From positions 62,001 to 126,000 of the forward strand of contig MKSR01000019.1 of NCBI GenBank assembly GCA_001898145.1: a stretch of 64,000 bases of DNA, given 5' to 3'. A model generated the notes under the pieces. It made no database searches. It had not been told where the DNA came from and saw only the letters and a program-made list of their open reading frames with translations. Positions 50,392 to 60,801 of this stretch are shown here, in pieces. Each line of letters begins with the position of its first letter. Position 1 is the first letter of the stretch. Position numbers and translations under genes: made by a program. Source of the stretch: Dyadobacter sp. 50-39. Its GTDB lineage: Bacteria; Bacteroidota; Bacteroidia; Cytophagales; Spirosomataceae.

Positions 50392-53300
50392 TCATTTCCA
50401 GCTCGGTATGATCCGGCTGCCTTCTTCGCTTTCGGTAATGCGCAGGTAAGTCTGGATTTCCTGTTGCAGGTCTTCGACGTGGCTGATGATCCCCACGATC
50501 CGGTTCTCTTTCCGCAATGATTTCAGGGTTTCAAAAACGGTTTGCAATGCATTTTTATCGAGTGAGCCAAAGCCCTCGTCGAGGAAGAAAAAGTTATGTT
50601 TCGACTCGTTGCGCACATGGATGTGGTCCGCGAGCGCGAGCGCAAGAGACAGAGCCGCCTGGAATTTCTGGCCCCCGGAAAGGGTCTTCAGCAGCCGCAT
50701 ATGCCCGCCATTGAGCAGGTCCCTTACCCAAAAACTGTTGCCCTCGCCCAATTCGAGATGGAGCTGCTGGTGCGTCATCTGATGGAAGCGGTGGTTGGCG
50801 GCCTGGATGAGGTTCTGGAGATAAATGCTCGACGCGTAATCCACAAATCCGCTCGAACGGAAGAGCTTGGCCAGGTCGTCCAAATGTGCCTTTCTCAGTT
50901 CCAGGCGCCCTTTTTCAGCAAGAAGCGCCGCTTTCTTGGCCAGGTCTTCAGTCAATTGTTTCAGCCGTCCGCCGATATTTCCTTCCTCCTTCCGCTGCGT
51001 ATTCAGGCTTTCCGTTAATGCATTTTTCGATGCGATAACTTCTTCGTGCTTTACCGCGTCGTACGATTCGCCGGCGTGATCTTGCAGCATATTTTTCAGC
51101 TCGGCATTCGTCGTTTCGAGCGCCATTTTGAACTCATCTATCGCCTGCCGCTCGGTGTCGATCCGGATCGGCCTTTGCAGGATTTCTGCCACCTGAGATT
51201 CTGAATCGAATGCATACGCGGCGAGCTGGCTATCGATCTTTTCCTGTACAGCCGCCAGCTCTCGCCGGCTTCCATCCAGGGCAACCAGCAATGTTGCCTG
51301 ACTTCCCGAAAGCGTATTGCGCTCTTTTTCCAGCATCTCCACCTGCCTTTCCGCCTCAGTAAATGCGGCTGAAAGCTGCTGGTAATCATCTTTCAGGGCT
51401 ATGACTTTTTCTGAAATAGCATTTTTATCAACTGTTTCAAAATCGGCCAGGTTCACCCGAGACAGCTGTTCCGAAAGTGTATGAATGGTATTTTCAAATC
51501 TTAAAATCTCATCCCTCAGCACTTGCAGCGGCTTTTCGATCTTCTCAGTTTTCTCGGTCGATGCCGCTTCGATCTGCGCTGTGAGGCCTTTCAGAATGGT
51601 TTCACCCGCCTTGATTTCGCCCTGGACCCGGCTACTTTCCGCGAAACGTCTTTCAAAACCTTCGCGGTCCGCCTTGTCAAATGCAGACCATTCAAATGCC
51701 TTGTCGTGCGATTCAAGCCTGGCCTTGGCTTCGGCAAAACGCTGCTTGATCGACGTTTTCTGCTTTTCAAGACTTTCTATCTGATTAAACACACGCTCGA
51801 TCGGAGACTGCAACCGCCTCAGCAAGCGTTCTTTTTCATCGATACCATTCAGCTGCTTTTCCATCGCCGCACTTTCCGAAGATAACGCGCCATCGGCCGT
51901 CAAAACCTCGGGATGGTGCAATGAACCGCAAAGCGGACAAGGCGCTCCGTCTTCGAGATTGCCCGCATACTGATGCAATGCAACCCGGGTATTAATGTGC
52001 AGCAATTGCCTGTTCAGCTCCTTACGATTAGCCTCACCAGCTTCCAGATAACCGGTAATGCCCTTTTGAAATAATTCCAAAGACATATCGCCGTCAAACC
52101 GAATGCCGAAATCAGCCGTAATCTCCCGCAAGCGCTGCGCCAGGCCCTCCGACAAAGTCGTGATCTCCGCCGCAAGCGCTTCCGCCTCTAGTCTGATGGC
52201 CTGACGGTTTTCGGCAAGGCCATCGGCCGTGGTGAACCAGGATTTTACCAGCCCGATTTCGAGCACGTCGCCCAGCCCTGCCTTACGATGCTCGTTGGCC
52301 GCTTCCAGCTCTTGCTTTTGCTGTTTTTGTATTTCAATCGCGTTTTCTTTCTCCTTCAACTGTTCCTCACCACGCGACAGCGCATCTTTTCTTTTGATAA
52401 CTGCCTGCGAATGCTCGATAATCCGCATGACCTTTTCGAGCTCCCCGGCGGTGGCGAGCAGTTCCTCGCGCTTTTCATACCGGGGTTTCAATAGTTGCAA
52501 TGTCTCCTGCTGCTTTCCGAGCAACGTTCCCAGTTCTGTAAGTCTGGCCTGGTTCGCCTGCGAAATGCGTTCATCACGTGCAATGGCTGCCAGCAGGTTA
52601 CTTTTCTGATCCAAAATGGATTTGAAATGCAATGAACAGGTTTCGAAAGTTTTCAGCACAGCCTCCCGCTCCTGCATGGCTGGTCGCTGCGCATCAAGCA
52701 TCGAGAGCCTGGTTTGCAGCATTTGTATCTTCTCGCCAGCCAGTTTCAGCTTTTGAAAATTGCTTTCGAGTTCGGTCTGGACTGCCAGCTCACTAGTCAC
52801 TTGCTGGATTTGCAACCGGAGTTGTTCCAGCCGCTGCTCGCCTTCGGCAACCATTTCCTGGGTCACATCGCCCAGCCCGAGCAACTGACCGTCCACATTG
52901 GACAATGCGAGGTTATTCCGGTTGCTCAGCGAGCCGACGTTGCGGCTGAGGTCATATTTTTCGAGCTGGAAAAGCTCCTTCATCATCCGCGTCCGCTCGG
53001 CGTCTTTCAGCTCGATGAACTCCTGAAAACGTCCCTGCGGTATGATGATCGTTCGCCGGAAGTTGTCGTAACTAAGGCCGATAATGTGCTCGGTAGATTC
53101 GTTTTCGGCCAGCGGTACCCAGTCGTTTTCGCGCCAGACGTAGCCTTTGCGCTCAAACGTTTTAACATCCTTGAAATTCTTGCTATTCCGCTTTCCGCGC
53201 ACGGTGAACCGGTAGCGCTCTCCGTCTTTCCCGGCAATGCATTCAAAATCGATGAGCAGATCGTCGGATCGCAGGTTCATCATATTGTAGGTGCGATCGT

Positions 53301-53490
53301 CGCCCGACTTGTTGAGCCGTTCGGTATCGCCGTACAATGCAAAGGTAATCGCTTCGAGAATGGAAGACTTCCCACTCCCCACCGCCCCGAATATCCCGAA
53401 TAAGGAAGCATCCGTCAACGGATCGAAATCAATTTCCTGCTCGGTTTGATAAGAATATAGTCCTTTGATTTTTAAGCGTTTGGGGATCAT
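50392..53490 (-). CDS. sbcC: SbcC-like exonuclease subunit (SMC/Rad50-type ATPase)
   Basis: About 1032 residues from the ATG at 53490. N-terminal ATP site FGAVGSGKSSILEAITFALYG (P-loop GAVGSGKSS), long coiled coils, a central zinc hook GAPCPLCGSLHHP, and the C-terminal half-site with LSGGQKFQAALSLALALADH and FFLDEGFGSLD. With SbcD it forms the SbcCD nuclease that opens hairpins and trims blocked DNA ends. A longer reading starts inside a palindromic repeat, so the internal ATG is preferred. Unusually, no sbcD is adjacent: the gene upstream encodes a GH3 protein. Confidence 0.93.
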   Translation of the reverse strand: MIPKRLKIKGLYSYQTEQEIDFDPLTDASLFGIFGAVGSGKSSILEAITFALYGDTERLNKSGDDRTYNMMNLRSDDLLIDFECIAGKDGERYRFTVRGKRNSKNFKDVKTFERKGYVWRENDWVPLAENESTEHIIGLSYDNFRRTIIIPQGRFQEFIELKDAERTRMMKELFQLEKYDLSRNVGSLSNRNNLALSNVDGQLLGLGDVTQEMVAEGEQRLEQLRLQIQQVTSELAVQTELESNFQKLKLAGEKIQMLQTRLSMLDAQRPAMQEREAVLKTFETCSLHFKSILDQKSNLLAAIARDERISQANQARLTELGTLLGKQQETLQLLKPRYEKREELLATAGELEKVMRIIEHSQAVIKRKDALSRGEEQLKEKENAIEIQKQQKQELEAANEHRKAGLGDVLEIGLVKSWFTTADGLAENRQAIRLEAEALAAEITTLSEGLAQRLREITADFGIRFDGDMSLELFQKGITGYLEAGEANRKELNRQLLHINTRVALHQYAGNLEDGAPCPLCGSLHHPEVLTADGALSSESAAMEKQLNGIDEKERLLRRLQSPIERVFNQIESLEKQKTSIKQRFAEAKARLESHDKAFEWSAFDKADREGFERRFAESSRVQGEIKAGETILKGLTAQIEAASTEKTEKIEKPLQVLRDEILRFENTIHTLSEQLSRVNLADFETVDKNAISEKVIALKDDYQQLSAAFTEAERQVEMLEKERNTLSGSQATLLVALDGSRRELAAVQEKIDSQLAAYAFDSESQVAEILQRPIRIDTERQAIDEFKMALETTNAELKNMLQDHAGESYDAVKHEEVIASKNALTESLNTQRKEEGNIGGRLKQLTEDLAKKAALLAEKGRLELRKAHLDDLAKLFRSSGFVDYASSIYLQNLIQAANHRFHQMTHQQLHLELGEGNSFWVRDLLNGGHMRLLKTLSGGQKFQAALSLALALADHIHVRNESKHNFFFLDEGFGSLDKNALQTVFETLKSLRKENRIVGIISHVEDLQQEIQTYLRITESEEGSRIIPSWK

Positions 53491-53493
53491 GGT

Positions 53494-53616
53494 GGCTGTC
53501 GGCATTCGGCAGTCGGCTATCGGCCGTCAGCTTTCGGCTTCCGAATACGATTTTTTAGTTCAAATGATGGCTTAGAGAAATTAAAATCCGACTGCCCGCG
53601 GCCGGCTGCCGAAGTA
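53494..53616. repeat. GC-rich palindromic repeat element, second copy
   Basis: The left part (53494-53526) holds GGCTGTCGGC and GTCGGCTATCGGC, and the right end is GCCGGCTGCCGAAGTA (53601-53616), matching the right end of the 16251-16377 element (GCCGACAGCCGAAGTA) at all but two positions. The AT-rich middle is different. It spans the gap between sbcC and the GH3 gene. Confidence 0.8.
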
Positions 53617-55131
53617 TCACAAACTCGCCAGCAAATCGTCGAGATATTCGCGTGTGTTGCTTAGCCGCGGCACTTTGTTCTGGCCGCCAAGCTTGTGCTG
53701 CTTGCCCATCCATGCGTAGAATGTTCCTGCGGGAGCAAAATGTATTTGCGGGCGTGTAAGGGCCATGTCTTTGTAACGCTTGGCATCATAGTCGGAGTTG
53801 ACTTCCCGCAAAGCGGCATCCAGCGCCATGATGAACGCTTCGCGATCTTCCGGTTCTTTGGTGAATTCGATGACCCACTCGTGGCAGCCGCGCGAACCGT
53901 CGCCCATGTACACTGGACCGGCGGTATAATTTGCTACGAGCGCGTCCGTCTGATGCGCCGCTACTTTAATGGCATAGTCAGCATTCTCGACAATCACTTC
54001 TTCCCCGAATGCATTGATGAAATGCTTCGTGCGCCCGCTCACTTTCACGCGGAAGGGGTAGGTGGAAGTAAATTTCACGGTATCACCGATCAGGTAGCGC
54101 CAGAGTCCGGCGTTGGTAGAAATCACCATAGCGTAGTTTTTCCCTACCTCGACCTCATCCAGCAACAAAGCCCTGGGATGATCCTTACCGAGTTCTTCGA
54201 TGGGTATAAATTCATAGAAAATGCCATAATCGAGCATAAGGAGCATTTCTCCAACCCGGTTAACATCATCCTGGATCGCGAAGAAGCCTTCCGACGCGCT
54301 GTACGTTTCCAGATACAGCACCTGGTCGGAAGGAAAATATTTGGTCATAAACAAATCGCGGTATGGTTCGAACGACACCGCTCCGTGCACGAAGACCTCG
54401 AAATCGGGCCATACTTCGAGCATGTTCTTCTTACCGGTACGTTCGAGAATCTGGTCCAGGAGCACGATCGTCCAGGTAGGTACACCGAGAATACTCGTCA
54501 CATTCTCCTGGGAGCAGATCGACGCCATTTTATCCAGCTTGCTTTCCCAATGGTCCATCAATGCCACTTCGAGCGGAGGCGTACGCATAAATTCTGCCCA
54601 GGAAGGCAGGTTTTGCATAATGACCGCCGAAACGTCGCCGATCTGGGTATAATCGTCAAATGGATTAGCATGCAAAGTACCGCCGATTGAAAGGCCTTTC
54701 CCGTCGAAAACCCGGGTGTCGGGCCGGTTGTTGATCAGCAGGGTCATCATATCTTTCCCGCCTTCGTAATGGCATTCCTCCAATGCTTCGGGTGATACGG
54801 GCAGGAATTTGCTCCGCGCATTGGTCGTACCCGACGATTTGGAAAACCATTCGATCTGCGACGGCCAGAGCACGTTGGGCTCGCCTTTCAGCACGCGCTC
54901 GATGTAAGGATAAAGCTGCTCGTAGGCCGAAATGGGTACCTGCTCCTGAAATTCTTTCACCGATTTGATCTGCCCGTAGTTATAGCGGCTGCCCCACTCG
55001 GTGTAGCGGGCGGTTTCAATCAACTCGGAAAATACACGCTGCTGGGTTTCAATGGGGTACTTCATAAACTGCTCGATCCGTTCGAAGCGCCGCTTCAAAA
55101 ACCAGACAGTCATATCATTTACCAGCTTCAT
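53617..55131 (-). CDS. GH3-family acyl-adenylate-forming enzyme
   Basis: About 504 residues from the ATG at 55131 (MKLVNDMTVWFLKRRFERIEQF). GH3 motifs: SKSSGTTNARSKFLPVSPE as the phosphate-binding loop, YLETYSASEGFFAIQDD, and LWRYLIGDTVKFT, then SGRTKHFINAFGEEVIVENADYAI. Plant GH3 proteins conjugate amino acids to acyl hormones; the bacterial substrate is unknown. The longer reading from 55218 begins inside a terminator, so it is rejected. Common as a lone gene in Bacteroidota. Confidence 0.92.
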   Translation of the reverse strand: MKLVNDMTVWFLKRRFERIEQFMKYPIETQQRVFSELIETARYTEWGSRYNYGQIKSVKEFQEQVPISAYEQLYPYIERVLKGEPNVLWPSQIEWFSKSSGTTNARSKFLPVSPEALEECHYEGGKDMMTLLINNRPDTRVFDGKGLSIGGTLHANPFDDYTQIGDVSAVIMQNLPSWAEFMRTPPLEVALMDHWESKLDKMASICSQENVTSILGVPTWTIVLLDQILERTGKKNMLEVWPDFEVFVHGAVSFEPYRDLFMTKYFPSDQVLYLETYSASEGFFAIQDDVNRVGEMLLMLDYGIFYEFIPIEELGKDHPRALLLDEVEVGKNYAMVISTNAGLWRYLIGDTVKFTSTYPFRVKVSGRTKHFINAFGEEVIVENADYAIKVAAHQTDALVANYTAGPVYMGDGSRGCHEWVIEFTKEPEDREAFIMALDAALREVNSDYDAKRYKDMALTRPQIHFAPAGTFYAWMGKQHKLGGQNKVPRLSNTREYLDDLLASL

Positions 55132-55174
55132 AAAAGGTCCATTAGTTAGAGAATACGCAAGTCTGTAAAAATAG

Positions 55175-55219
55175 CAAAAAAATGGTGCGAGAACATTCGG
55201 AAGCTGTTCTCGCACCATT
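55175..55219 (-). terminator. Intrinsic terminator after the S41 protease gene
   Basis: A perfect 15-bp stem AATGGTGCGAGAACA (55181-55195) / TGTTCTCGCACCATT (55205-55219) with a 9-base loop. On the reverse strand it is followed by a run of seven Ts. A second A-rich flank lies on the other side. Confidence 0.95.
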
Positions 55220-55243
55220 CAAAAAAAAATTATCGACCGGCTG

Positions 55244-56635
55244 TTATCTATCGAAGAACATATTACTGCCACCGGCTTTCCGGCTGATTGACGATGCCAT
55301 TTCGGCGCTCGCCTCTTCTACCAGCACCCGCGCCGTGCGGCCCTGGCGCATCACGTGCGTGCCTGTGATCTGAAAGAGCGCCTCGCCCAGCAGCGGGTCG
55401 CGCGGGTCGCCGTAAGGAAAAAGGATATTCCCTTCGCTCACTTTTACATCCGGCTCAAAACCAACATGGTAATCCGACTTTTTATCGCGGTTCAATGATT
55501 TGGAAACGATCGGCTGCAGGCCCACTTGAATGCCGCCTTTCTCGTCGCTGATCGTCACCGAACCCACGTTCTTACCGACCGTTTTCCCGCCTACCAATGT
55601 CACGGCCATGAAGGGCTTCAATCCATTGATCACCAGTTCGCTCGCCGAAGCCGTGCGCGACGATACCAGCACCACGAGGTGTTTCAGGTCGCCGCCTACA
55701 TTCTGGCTTTTGGACACAAACTTGTCGTAGAAATACGATTCGCCATATTTCTTAAGATTGGTTTCGGTGACCTGCTTGTTATATTCTTTATAATAAAAAA
55801 CATCGTTGGCAGTAGCCTTTCCTATGAGGCTGGCCAGATTGGTTGCCGAACTTACGTAGCCGCCCGGATTGTAGCGCAGATCGAGCACCAGCGCATTGAT
55901 ACCGCTGTTTTTAAAATCCGAAAAAATCGCGTCCAGTTTTTTGTCGTAGGCCTTGCTGGTGCTTTGGTAGGGCTCGGGAATGAATTGGTGGTAAACCACA
56001 TACCCGATTTTATTTGTACCGATCGTATAAAGCGAGTCAAAAAACACCGGATCTTCCTGCAACACGATGGGCGTCACGTCCCTGGTAGTGGTTGTTTCTT
56101 TCAATGTACCATCCTTGATATCGGCCAGCGTATAGGTTGCCTTATCCTGCGTGTTCAGCAGTTTTGCGTAGTTCGAGTCCGTCAGCTTCTGTCCATTTAC
56201 ACTACTGAAAACATCTCCCCGTACAAAACCCGCTTTCGCGGCGGGCGAATCCGGAATTACGTATAGCACAATACCCACCACATTGGTGGTATTGGCAGGG
56301 AAATACACGAGCTTGTACTCCATTCCGCTCGTTTTCGATTCGCCTCCCAGCGAAGCTTCCAGCTCCTTGGCACTTTCCTGCATCCACGAAAAGCGGTCAC
56401 CGTCCGGCCGTGCAGTTGCATCGTACTTATACAACAGGGAATTGAAAAAATCGCTGGGCGTTTCGTTATAATCCGGCGAGGCGGTGATGTGATCCGTCCA
56501 GTAATACCAATACTTCATGTTGGTATAAATCCACTGATTGGTTTCGGTATCGTTCTTGGGATCCGCGTTTTTCTCTTTACAAGAAAACGCAAGTGCGGCG
56601 AGTAAAATGACAGGCAGGAAAAGTCTCAGTTTCAT
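55244..56635 (-). CDS. S41-family lipoprotein protease with PDZ domain
   Basis: 463 residues from the ATG at 56635. Lipoprotein signal LLAALAFSC, Cys19. N-terminal helical domain, a PDZ domain ([31 protein letters not shown]), then the catalytic core: [22 protein letters not shown], and the Ser/Lys dyad in [18 protein letters not shown] and [15 protein letters not shown]. Such tail-specific-type proteases degrade or process envelope proteins. Its ATG overlaps the rocD stop codon (ATGA), so the two are translationally coupled. A metabolic link between them is not obvious. Confidence 0.92.
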   Translation of the reverse strand: MKLRLFLPVILLAALAFSCKEKNADPKNDTETNQWIYTNMKYWYYWTDHITASPDYNETPSDFFNSLLYKYDATARPDGDRFSWMQESAKELEASLGGESKTSGMEYKLVYFPANTTNVVGIVLYVIPDSPAAKAGFVRGDVFSSVNGQKLTDSNYAKLLNTQDKATYTLADIKDGTLKETTTTRDVTPIVLQEDPVFFDSLYTIGTNKIGYVVYHQFIPEPYQSTSKAYDKKLDAIFSDFKNSGINALVLDLRYNPGGYVSSATNLASLIGKATANDVFYYKEYNKQVTETNLKKYGESYFYDKFVSKSQNVGGDLKHLVVLVSSRTASASELVINGLKPFMAVTLVGGKTVGKNVGSVTISDEKGGIQVGLQPIVSKSLNRDKKSDYHVGFEPDVKVSEGNILFPYGDPRDPLLGEALFQITGTHVMRQGRTARVLVEEASAEMASSISRKAGGSNMFFDR

Positions 56636-57894
56636 AGATTTCCATTCATTTCTAAAAATACCTCTTCGATAATACGGCAGGCGTCGTCCATCTGCGATTG
56701 GTTGATCACCAGCGGCGGCGCAAAACGGATTTTGTTGCCGTGGGTAGGTTTGCATAACAGGCCTTTTTCCATCATTTTGTAGCAGAGGTCCATGGCTGTG
56801 CTGCTTTCCTCCGAGTCGTTGATCACGATCGCATTGAGCAATCCTCTCCCTCTAACGCTTTCGATCAGAGAACATTGCTTTTGGAGTTCTTGCATTCTCC
56901 TGCGGAAGATCCGTCCCATTTGCTCCGCATTATCCGCCAGGTTTTCATCCCGTACTACCTGCAATGCGGCAATCGTGACAGCACATGCCAGCGGGTTACC
57001 GCCATAAGTAGAACCGTGCTCGCCGGGCGCGATCGTCAGCATCACCTCATCGTCGGCAAATGCTGCCGAAACCGGCATGGTACCACCCGACAACGCTTTG
57101 CCGAGAACCAGGATATCCGGCTTCACACCTTCCCAGTCGCACGCCAGACGCTTGCCTGTACGCCCGATGCCGGTTTGCACCTCGTCGGCGATGAAAAGGA
57201 CATTGTATTTTGTGCAAAGCTCGCGGATACCTCTGAGGTAACCTTCTTCGGGCACCACTACCCCTGCCTCGCCCTGGATCGGCTCCACCATGAAGCCGGC
57301 GATGTTGGCGTCGCTTTTCAGTAGACTTTCGAGCGCGTTGAGGTCATTATACGGGATGATTTCATAACCCGGCAGGAACGGGCCATAGTCGTCGGTGGAC
57401 GATGGATCGGTAGATGAAGAAATCGCTGCCAGCGTCCTGCCCCAGAAATTACCCGCCGCATACACCGTTTTCGCCTTACCTGGCTCGATTCCCTTTACTT
57501 TATATGCCCATTTTCGGGTTAGTTTCAAAGCCGTTTCGCCGCCTTCCACGCCTGAATTCATCATCAGGACTTTATCGTAGCCGAAATATTCACAAAGAAA
57601 TTTTTCGCATTCGCCCAGGCGATCATTGTAGAATGCCCGCGAAGTCAATGTCAGCTTCTGCGCCTGACTGATCATCGCATCCACAATTTTAGGATGGCAA
57701 TGCCCCTGGCTCACCGCGCTGTATGCTGAGAGAAAATCGAAATACCGCTTACCTTCCACATCCCACAAAAAAACTCCTTCGCCCCGCCCGATCACTACCG
57801 GCATCGGCTTGTAGTTGTGCGCCCCGTAGCGGTATTCCAGGTCCATGGCGTGTTGAGAGGCGCTGATATCGGGGGTGTCTGTATAGCTTTTCAT
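56632..57894 (-). CDS. rocD: Ornithine aminotransferase
   Basis: 420 residues of class III PLP transaminase. [53 protein letters not shown] is typical of ornithine aminotransferases, and the PLP Lys lies near 267 in [30 protein letters not shown] follows the classical pattern. It converts ornithine plus 2-oxoglutarate to glutamate semialdehyde and glutamate, linking arginine and proline metabolism. It is first in a two-gene operon with the S41 protease. The arginine decarboxylase at the right edge is a separate branch of arginine use. Confidence 0.95.
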   Translation of the reverse strand: MKSYTDTPDISASQHAMDLEYRYGAHNYKPMPVVIGRGEGVFLWDVEGKRYFDFLSAYSAVSQGHCHPKIVDAMISQAQKLTLTSRAFYNDRLGECEKFLCEYFGYDKVLMMNSGVEGGETALKLTRKWAYKVKGIEPGKAKTVYAAGNFWGRTLAAISSSTDPSSTDDYGPFLPGYEIIPYNDLNALESLLKSDANIAGFMVEPIQGEAGVVVPEEGYLRGIRELCTKYNVLFIADEVQTGIGRTGKRLACDWEGVKPDILVLGKALSGGTMPVSAAFADDEVMLTIAPGEHGSTYGGNPLACAVTIAALQVVRDENLADNAEQMGRIFRRRMQELQKQCSLIESVRGRGLLNAIVINDSEESSTAMDLCYKMMEKGLLCKPTHGNKIRFAPPLVINQSQMDDACRIIEEVFLEMNGNL

Positions 57895-58170
57895 TGATAT
57901 TGAAATAGTTAGGAATTGCGTCTGAGATATGTAAAATTACGGAAAACACGAGGAAAATGCGGATACCGACGAAATTTGTAATGAGTTTAATTGGTTATTC
58001 GTGCCCGTCTTTCCTTTTTTGATTTTTTTCAATGTGGACGAAAAGCGGCGGATCGTTTCCATTGTCGGTGTCTTTCATTCCAGTCTGAATCCGCAAAGGT
58101 GGCAGTCATGTGAACAATAAGCTGCATTTTTTAGAATCTTCGCTTTTCAACCCTTAATTTTACAACATAA
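57895..58170. other. Gene-free stretch upstream of rocD and the TPP riboswitch
   Basis: AT-rich DNA between two divergent genes. A weak -7-like TAATTTTA lies on the reverse strand around 57940 and could serve rocD. I see no ORF, repeat or RNA gene here beyond the riboswitch that follows. Confidence 0.5.
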
Positions 58171-58248
58171 TCTCAAGGGGTGCCCTACCAAACGGGCTGA
58201 GATCATACCCATTTAACCTGATCCGGGTAATGCCGGCGTAGGGAGAGA
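58171..58248 (+). ncRNA. TPP (thi-box) riboswitch
   Basis: The conserved thi-box is read directly: CAAGGGGTGCC, then GGGCTGAGATCATACCC, AACCTGATCCGGGTAATGCC and GGCGTAGGGAGAG. The outer TCTC and GAGA segments can close stem P1. It senses thiamine pyrophosphate and normally lowers expression of downstream thiamine genes. It controls a TonB receptor gene 82 bases downstream, as in several Bacteroidota thiamine transport loci. Confidence 0.96.
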
Positions 58249-58249
58249 A

Positions 58250-58273
58250 AGCCGAACCGGCTGTTTTCTGTTA
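58250..58273 (+). terminator. Possible riboswitch expression platform
   Basis: AGCCG-AAC-CGGCT followed by GTTTTCTGTT is a short hairpin with a T-rich tail, placed right behind the aptamer. The five-pair stem is weak, so control by terminator is plausible but not certain. Confidence 0.4.
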
Positions 58274-58329
58274 ACATTTTACCGAACTTTCTGATAGGTG
58301 GCCCCTGCCTGTTGTAATTACAGATCGCA

Positions 58330-60786
58330 ATGCGAAAAATTACTACCTATCTGCTGGCGTTGCTGCTCAGCATCACCTCACTCCTCTCTTTTGCTCAAAA
58401 AGCGCAATTGACGGTTTCAGGCCGCATTACCGACGCCGAAGACGGCAAGCCGCTGCCGGGTGCGACGGTTAAAGCCGGCGAAATCCGTGGTACCAGCACC
58501 GACAAGGATGGCAACTTTACTTTAAAGAATCTCTCCGGAAATGTAGAGGCACTGGAAGTATCGTACATCGGCTACCAAACTTCCAGAATCGCCCTCGGCA
58601 GCCAGGAAAAACTCGATATCAAGCTCACCAAAAGCACTTACCAGGCGGATGAGGTGATCATCAACGCCACCCGCGTGAACGACAAAACGGGTATGGCTTA
58701 CACCAACGTAACCGCTGCGCAGATCGACAAGCAGAATATGGGACAGGACCTGCCGGTGCTCCTCAACTTCTCCCCTTCCCTCGTGAGCACGAGCGACGCG
58801 GGCGGGGGCGTGGGCTACACCGGCATACGCATACGAGGCTCCGACGCGACGCGCATTAACGTGACAGTCAATGGCATACCTTATAACGATGCGGAAAGCC
58901 AGGGTGTATTCTGGGTTAATATGCCCGATTTTGCGTCGTCGGTGAGCAGCATCCAGATCCAGCGCGGCGTGGGAACTTCCACGAATGGCGCCGGCGCTTT
59001 CGGCGCTTCGGTGAATATCAATACCAATGCATTCAGAGAAACACCCTATGCGGAACTGAACAATTCTTACGGTTCCTTCAATACATTTAAAAACACACTG
59101 AAAGTCGGCTCGGGGTTGATTAAGGATAAATTCACGTTCGATGCAAGGCTGTCGCGCGTTTCGTCCGACGGCTTCGTGGACCGCGCTTCCTCGGAATTGC
59201 ATTCGTACTATCTTTCTGGTGGCTATTTTGGCAAAAAGAGTTTTGTGAGGGTAAATGTGTTCTCGGGGAAAGAACGTACTTACCAGTCCTGGAACGGTGT
59301 GCCGGAAGCGAAGCTGCGAGGCGATCGGGAGGGCATTCTGGCCTATATCGATAGAAATTATCTAGGAGAAAAGGACGCCGAAAATCTGCTCAATTCCGAT
59401 AATCGCACTTATAATTCCTATACCTACAAAAACGAGGTGGATAACTACCGCCAGGACCACTACCAGGTCGTTTCTTCCCATAACCTGAGTAATAAACTGA
59501 CTTTCAATTTGAACGCATTTCTCGTCCGCGGACTGGGCTACTACGAACAATACCGCGCCGACGATTCTTACAGCAATTACAATTTACCGAATGTCATTAT
59601 CAATAAAGACACACTTACCGGCACCGATCTGATCCGTCGGCGCTGGCTGGATAACTACTTTTACGGGACCACATTTTCGTTCGATTACAATAGCTTCAAA
59701 AAACTCACCGCGAGCTTCGGCGGTGGCTGGAACCAGTACGACGGCGACCATTACGGACAGATTATCTGGGCGAGGAATGCGGGGAATATAGAAAACGAGC
59801 ATCAATACTATTTCAGCACCGGCAAAAAGAAAGACTTTAACCTTTACGGCAAGCTTTACTACGCATTCACCGATCAGCTGACCGCATTCGCCGATTTGCA
59901 GTACCGCCGCGTAAGCCATGCCATTCATGGAACGGATAATGATCTGGTGAACCTCGCGTTCGATGAGTCCTATTCTTTTTTCAACCCAAAAGCCGGGATT
60001 ACCTACCAATTAGCGGAACAAAGCTCTGTTTATGCTTCATACAGCGTGGGAAACCGCGAGCCGAACCGCGACGATTTCACAAACTCCACGGCCAATCTTT
60101 TCCCCAAAAGCGAGCGCTTGCAGAATGTGGAAGCCGGCTTTCGCACACAGCAGGGCAAATGGGCATTCGCAGCGAACTACTATTTAATGAGTTACAAAAA
60201 CCAGCTCGTACTCACCGGCCAGATCAACGACGTGGGCGGCTCGGTACGCGTGAATGTTCCGAAAAGCTACCGAACCGGTATCGAACTGGAAGGTGCAGTC
60301 GCTTTTAATAACCATTTGAAATGGAATGCGAATGCTACTTTCAGCCAGAACAAAATCAAAAACTTTACGGAATACATCGTCGACTATGATAACGGCGGTT
60401 ATCAAATCGTCGATCACGGCAAGTCGGATATTTCCTTTTCGCCGAATGTGATTGTGGGAAGCCAGTTTACCTACACCCTGCGCAAAAACCTGGAACTCGC
60501 GCTGCTGACCAAATATGTAGGCAAACAATACCTGGACAACACTTCCACCGAAACCCGCAAACTCGACGCCTATCTCACCAACGACATTCGCTTATCCTGG
60601 ACCATCAAACCATCCTGGGCGAATGAAATCGCATTCAATTTGCTGGTCAATAATGTGCTGGATGAAAAATATGAATCGAACGGTTATACCTACGGCTACA
60701 TCGCCGGCGGCGCGCTCACGCAGGAGAATTTCTACTTCCCGCAAGCAGGCCGAAATTTCCTGATCGGGGTGAATTTCAGGTTTTGA
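58330..60786 (+). CDS. TonB-dependent receptor, probable thiamine importer
   Basis: 818 residues: signal peptide (1-22), carboxypeptidase-like domain (about 26-110, TVSGRITDAEDGKPLPGATVKAG), plug with GIRIRGSDATRINVTVNGIPYNDAESQGVFWVNMPDFASSVSSIQIQRGVGTSTNGAGAFGASVNINT, and a barrel ending FLIGVNFRF. The TPP riboswitch in its leader is the strongest clue: outer-membrane receptors under this switch are known in Bacteroidota as thiamine transporters. No PnuT-type inner-membrane permease is next to it in this window; the following gene is hemE. Ligand is inferred. Confidence 0.9.
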   Translation: MRKITTYLLALLLSITSLLSFAQKAQLTVSGRITDAEDGKPLPGATVKAGEIRGTSTDKDGNFTLKNLSGNVEALEVSYIGYQTSRIALGSQEKLDIKLTKSTYQADEVIINATRVNDKTGMAYTNVTAAQIDKQNMGQDLPVLLNFSPSLVSTSDAGGGVGYTGIRIRGSDATRINVTVNGIPYNDAESQGVFWVNMPDFASSVSSIQIQRGVGTSTNGAGAFGASVNINTNAFRETPYAELNNSYGSFNTFKNTLKVGSGLIKDKFTFDARLSRVSSDGFVDRASSELHSYYLSGGYFGKKSFVRVNVFSGKERTYQSWNGVPEAKLRGDREGILAYIDRNYLGEKDAENLLNSDNRTYNSYTYKNEVDNYRQDHYQVVSSHNLSNKLTFNLNAFLVRGLGYYEQYRADDSYSNYNLPNVIINKDTLTGTDLIRRRWLDNYFYGTTFSFDYNSFKKLTASFGGGWNQYDGDHYGQIIWARNAGNIENEHQYYFSTGKKKDFNLYGKLYYAFTDQLTAFADLQYRRVSHAIHGTDNDLVNLAFDESYSFFNPKAGITYQLAEQSSVYASYSVGNREPNRDDFTNSTANLFPKSERLQNVEAGFRTQQGKWAFAANYYLMSYKNQLVLTGQINDVGGSVRVNVPKSYRTGIELEGAVAFNNHLKWNANATFSQNKIKNFTEYIVDYDNGGYQIVDHGKSDISFSPNVIVGSQFTYTLRKNLELALLTKYVGKQYLDNTSTETRKLDAYLTNDIRLSWTIKPSWANEIAFNLLVNNVLDEKYESNGYTYGYIAGGALTQENFYFPQAGRNFLIGVNFRF

Positions 60787-60801
60787 TAACCACTTTCTCC
60801 C

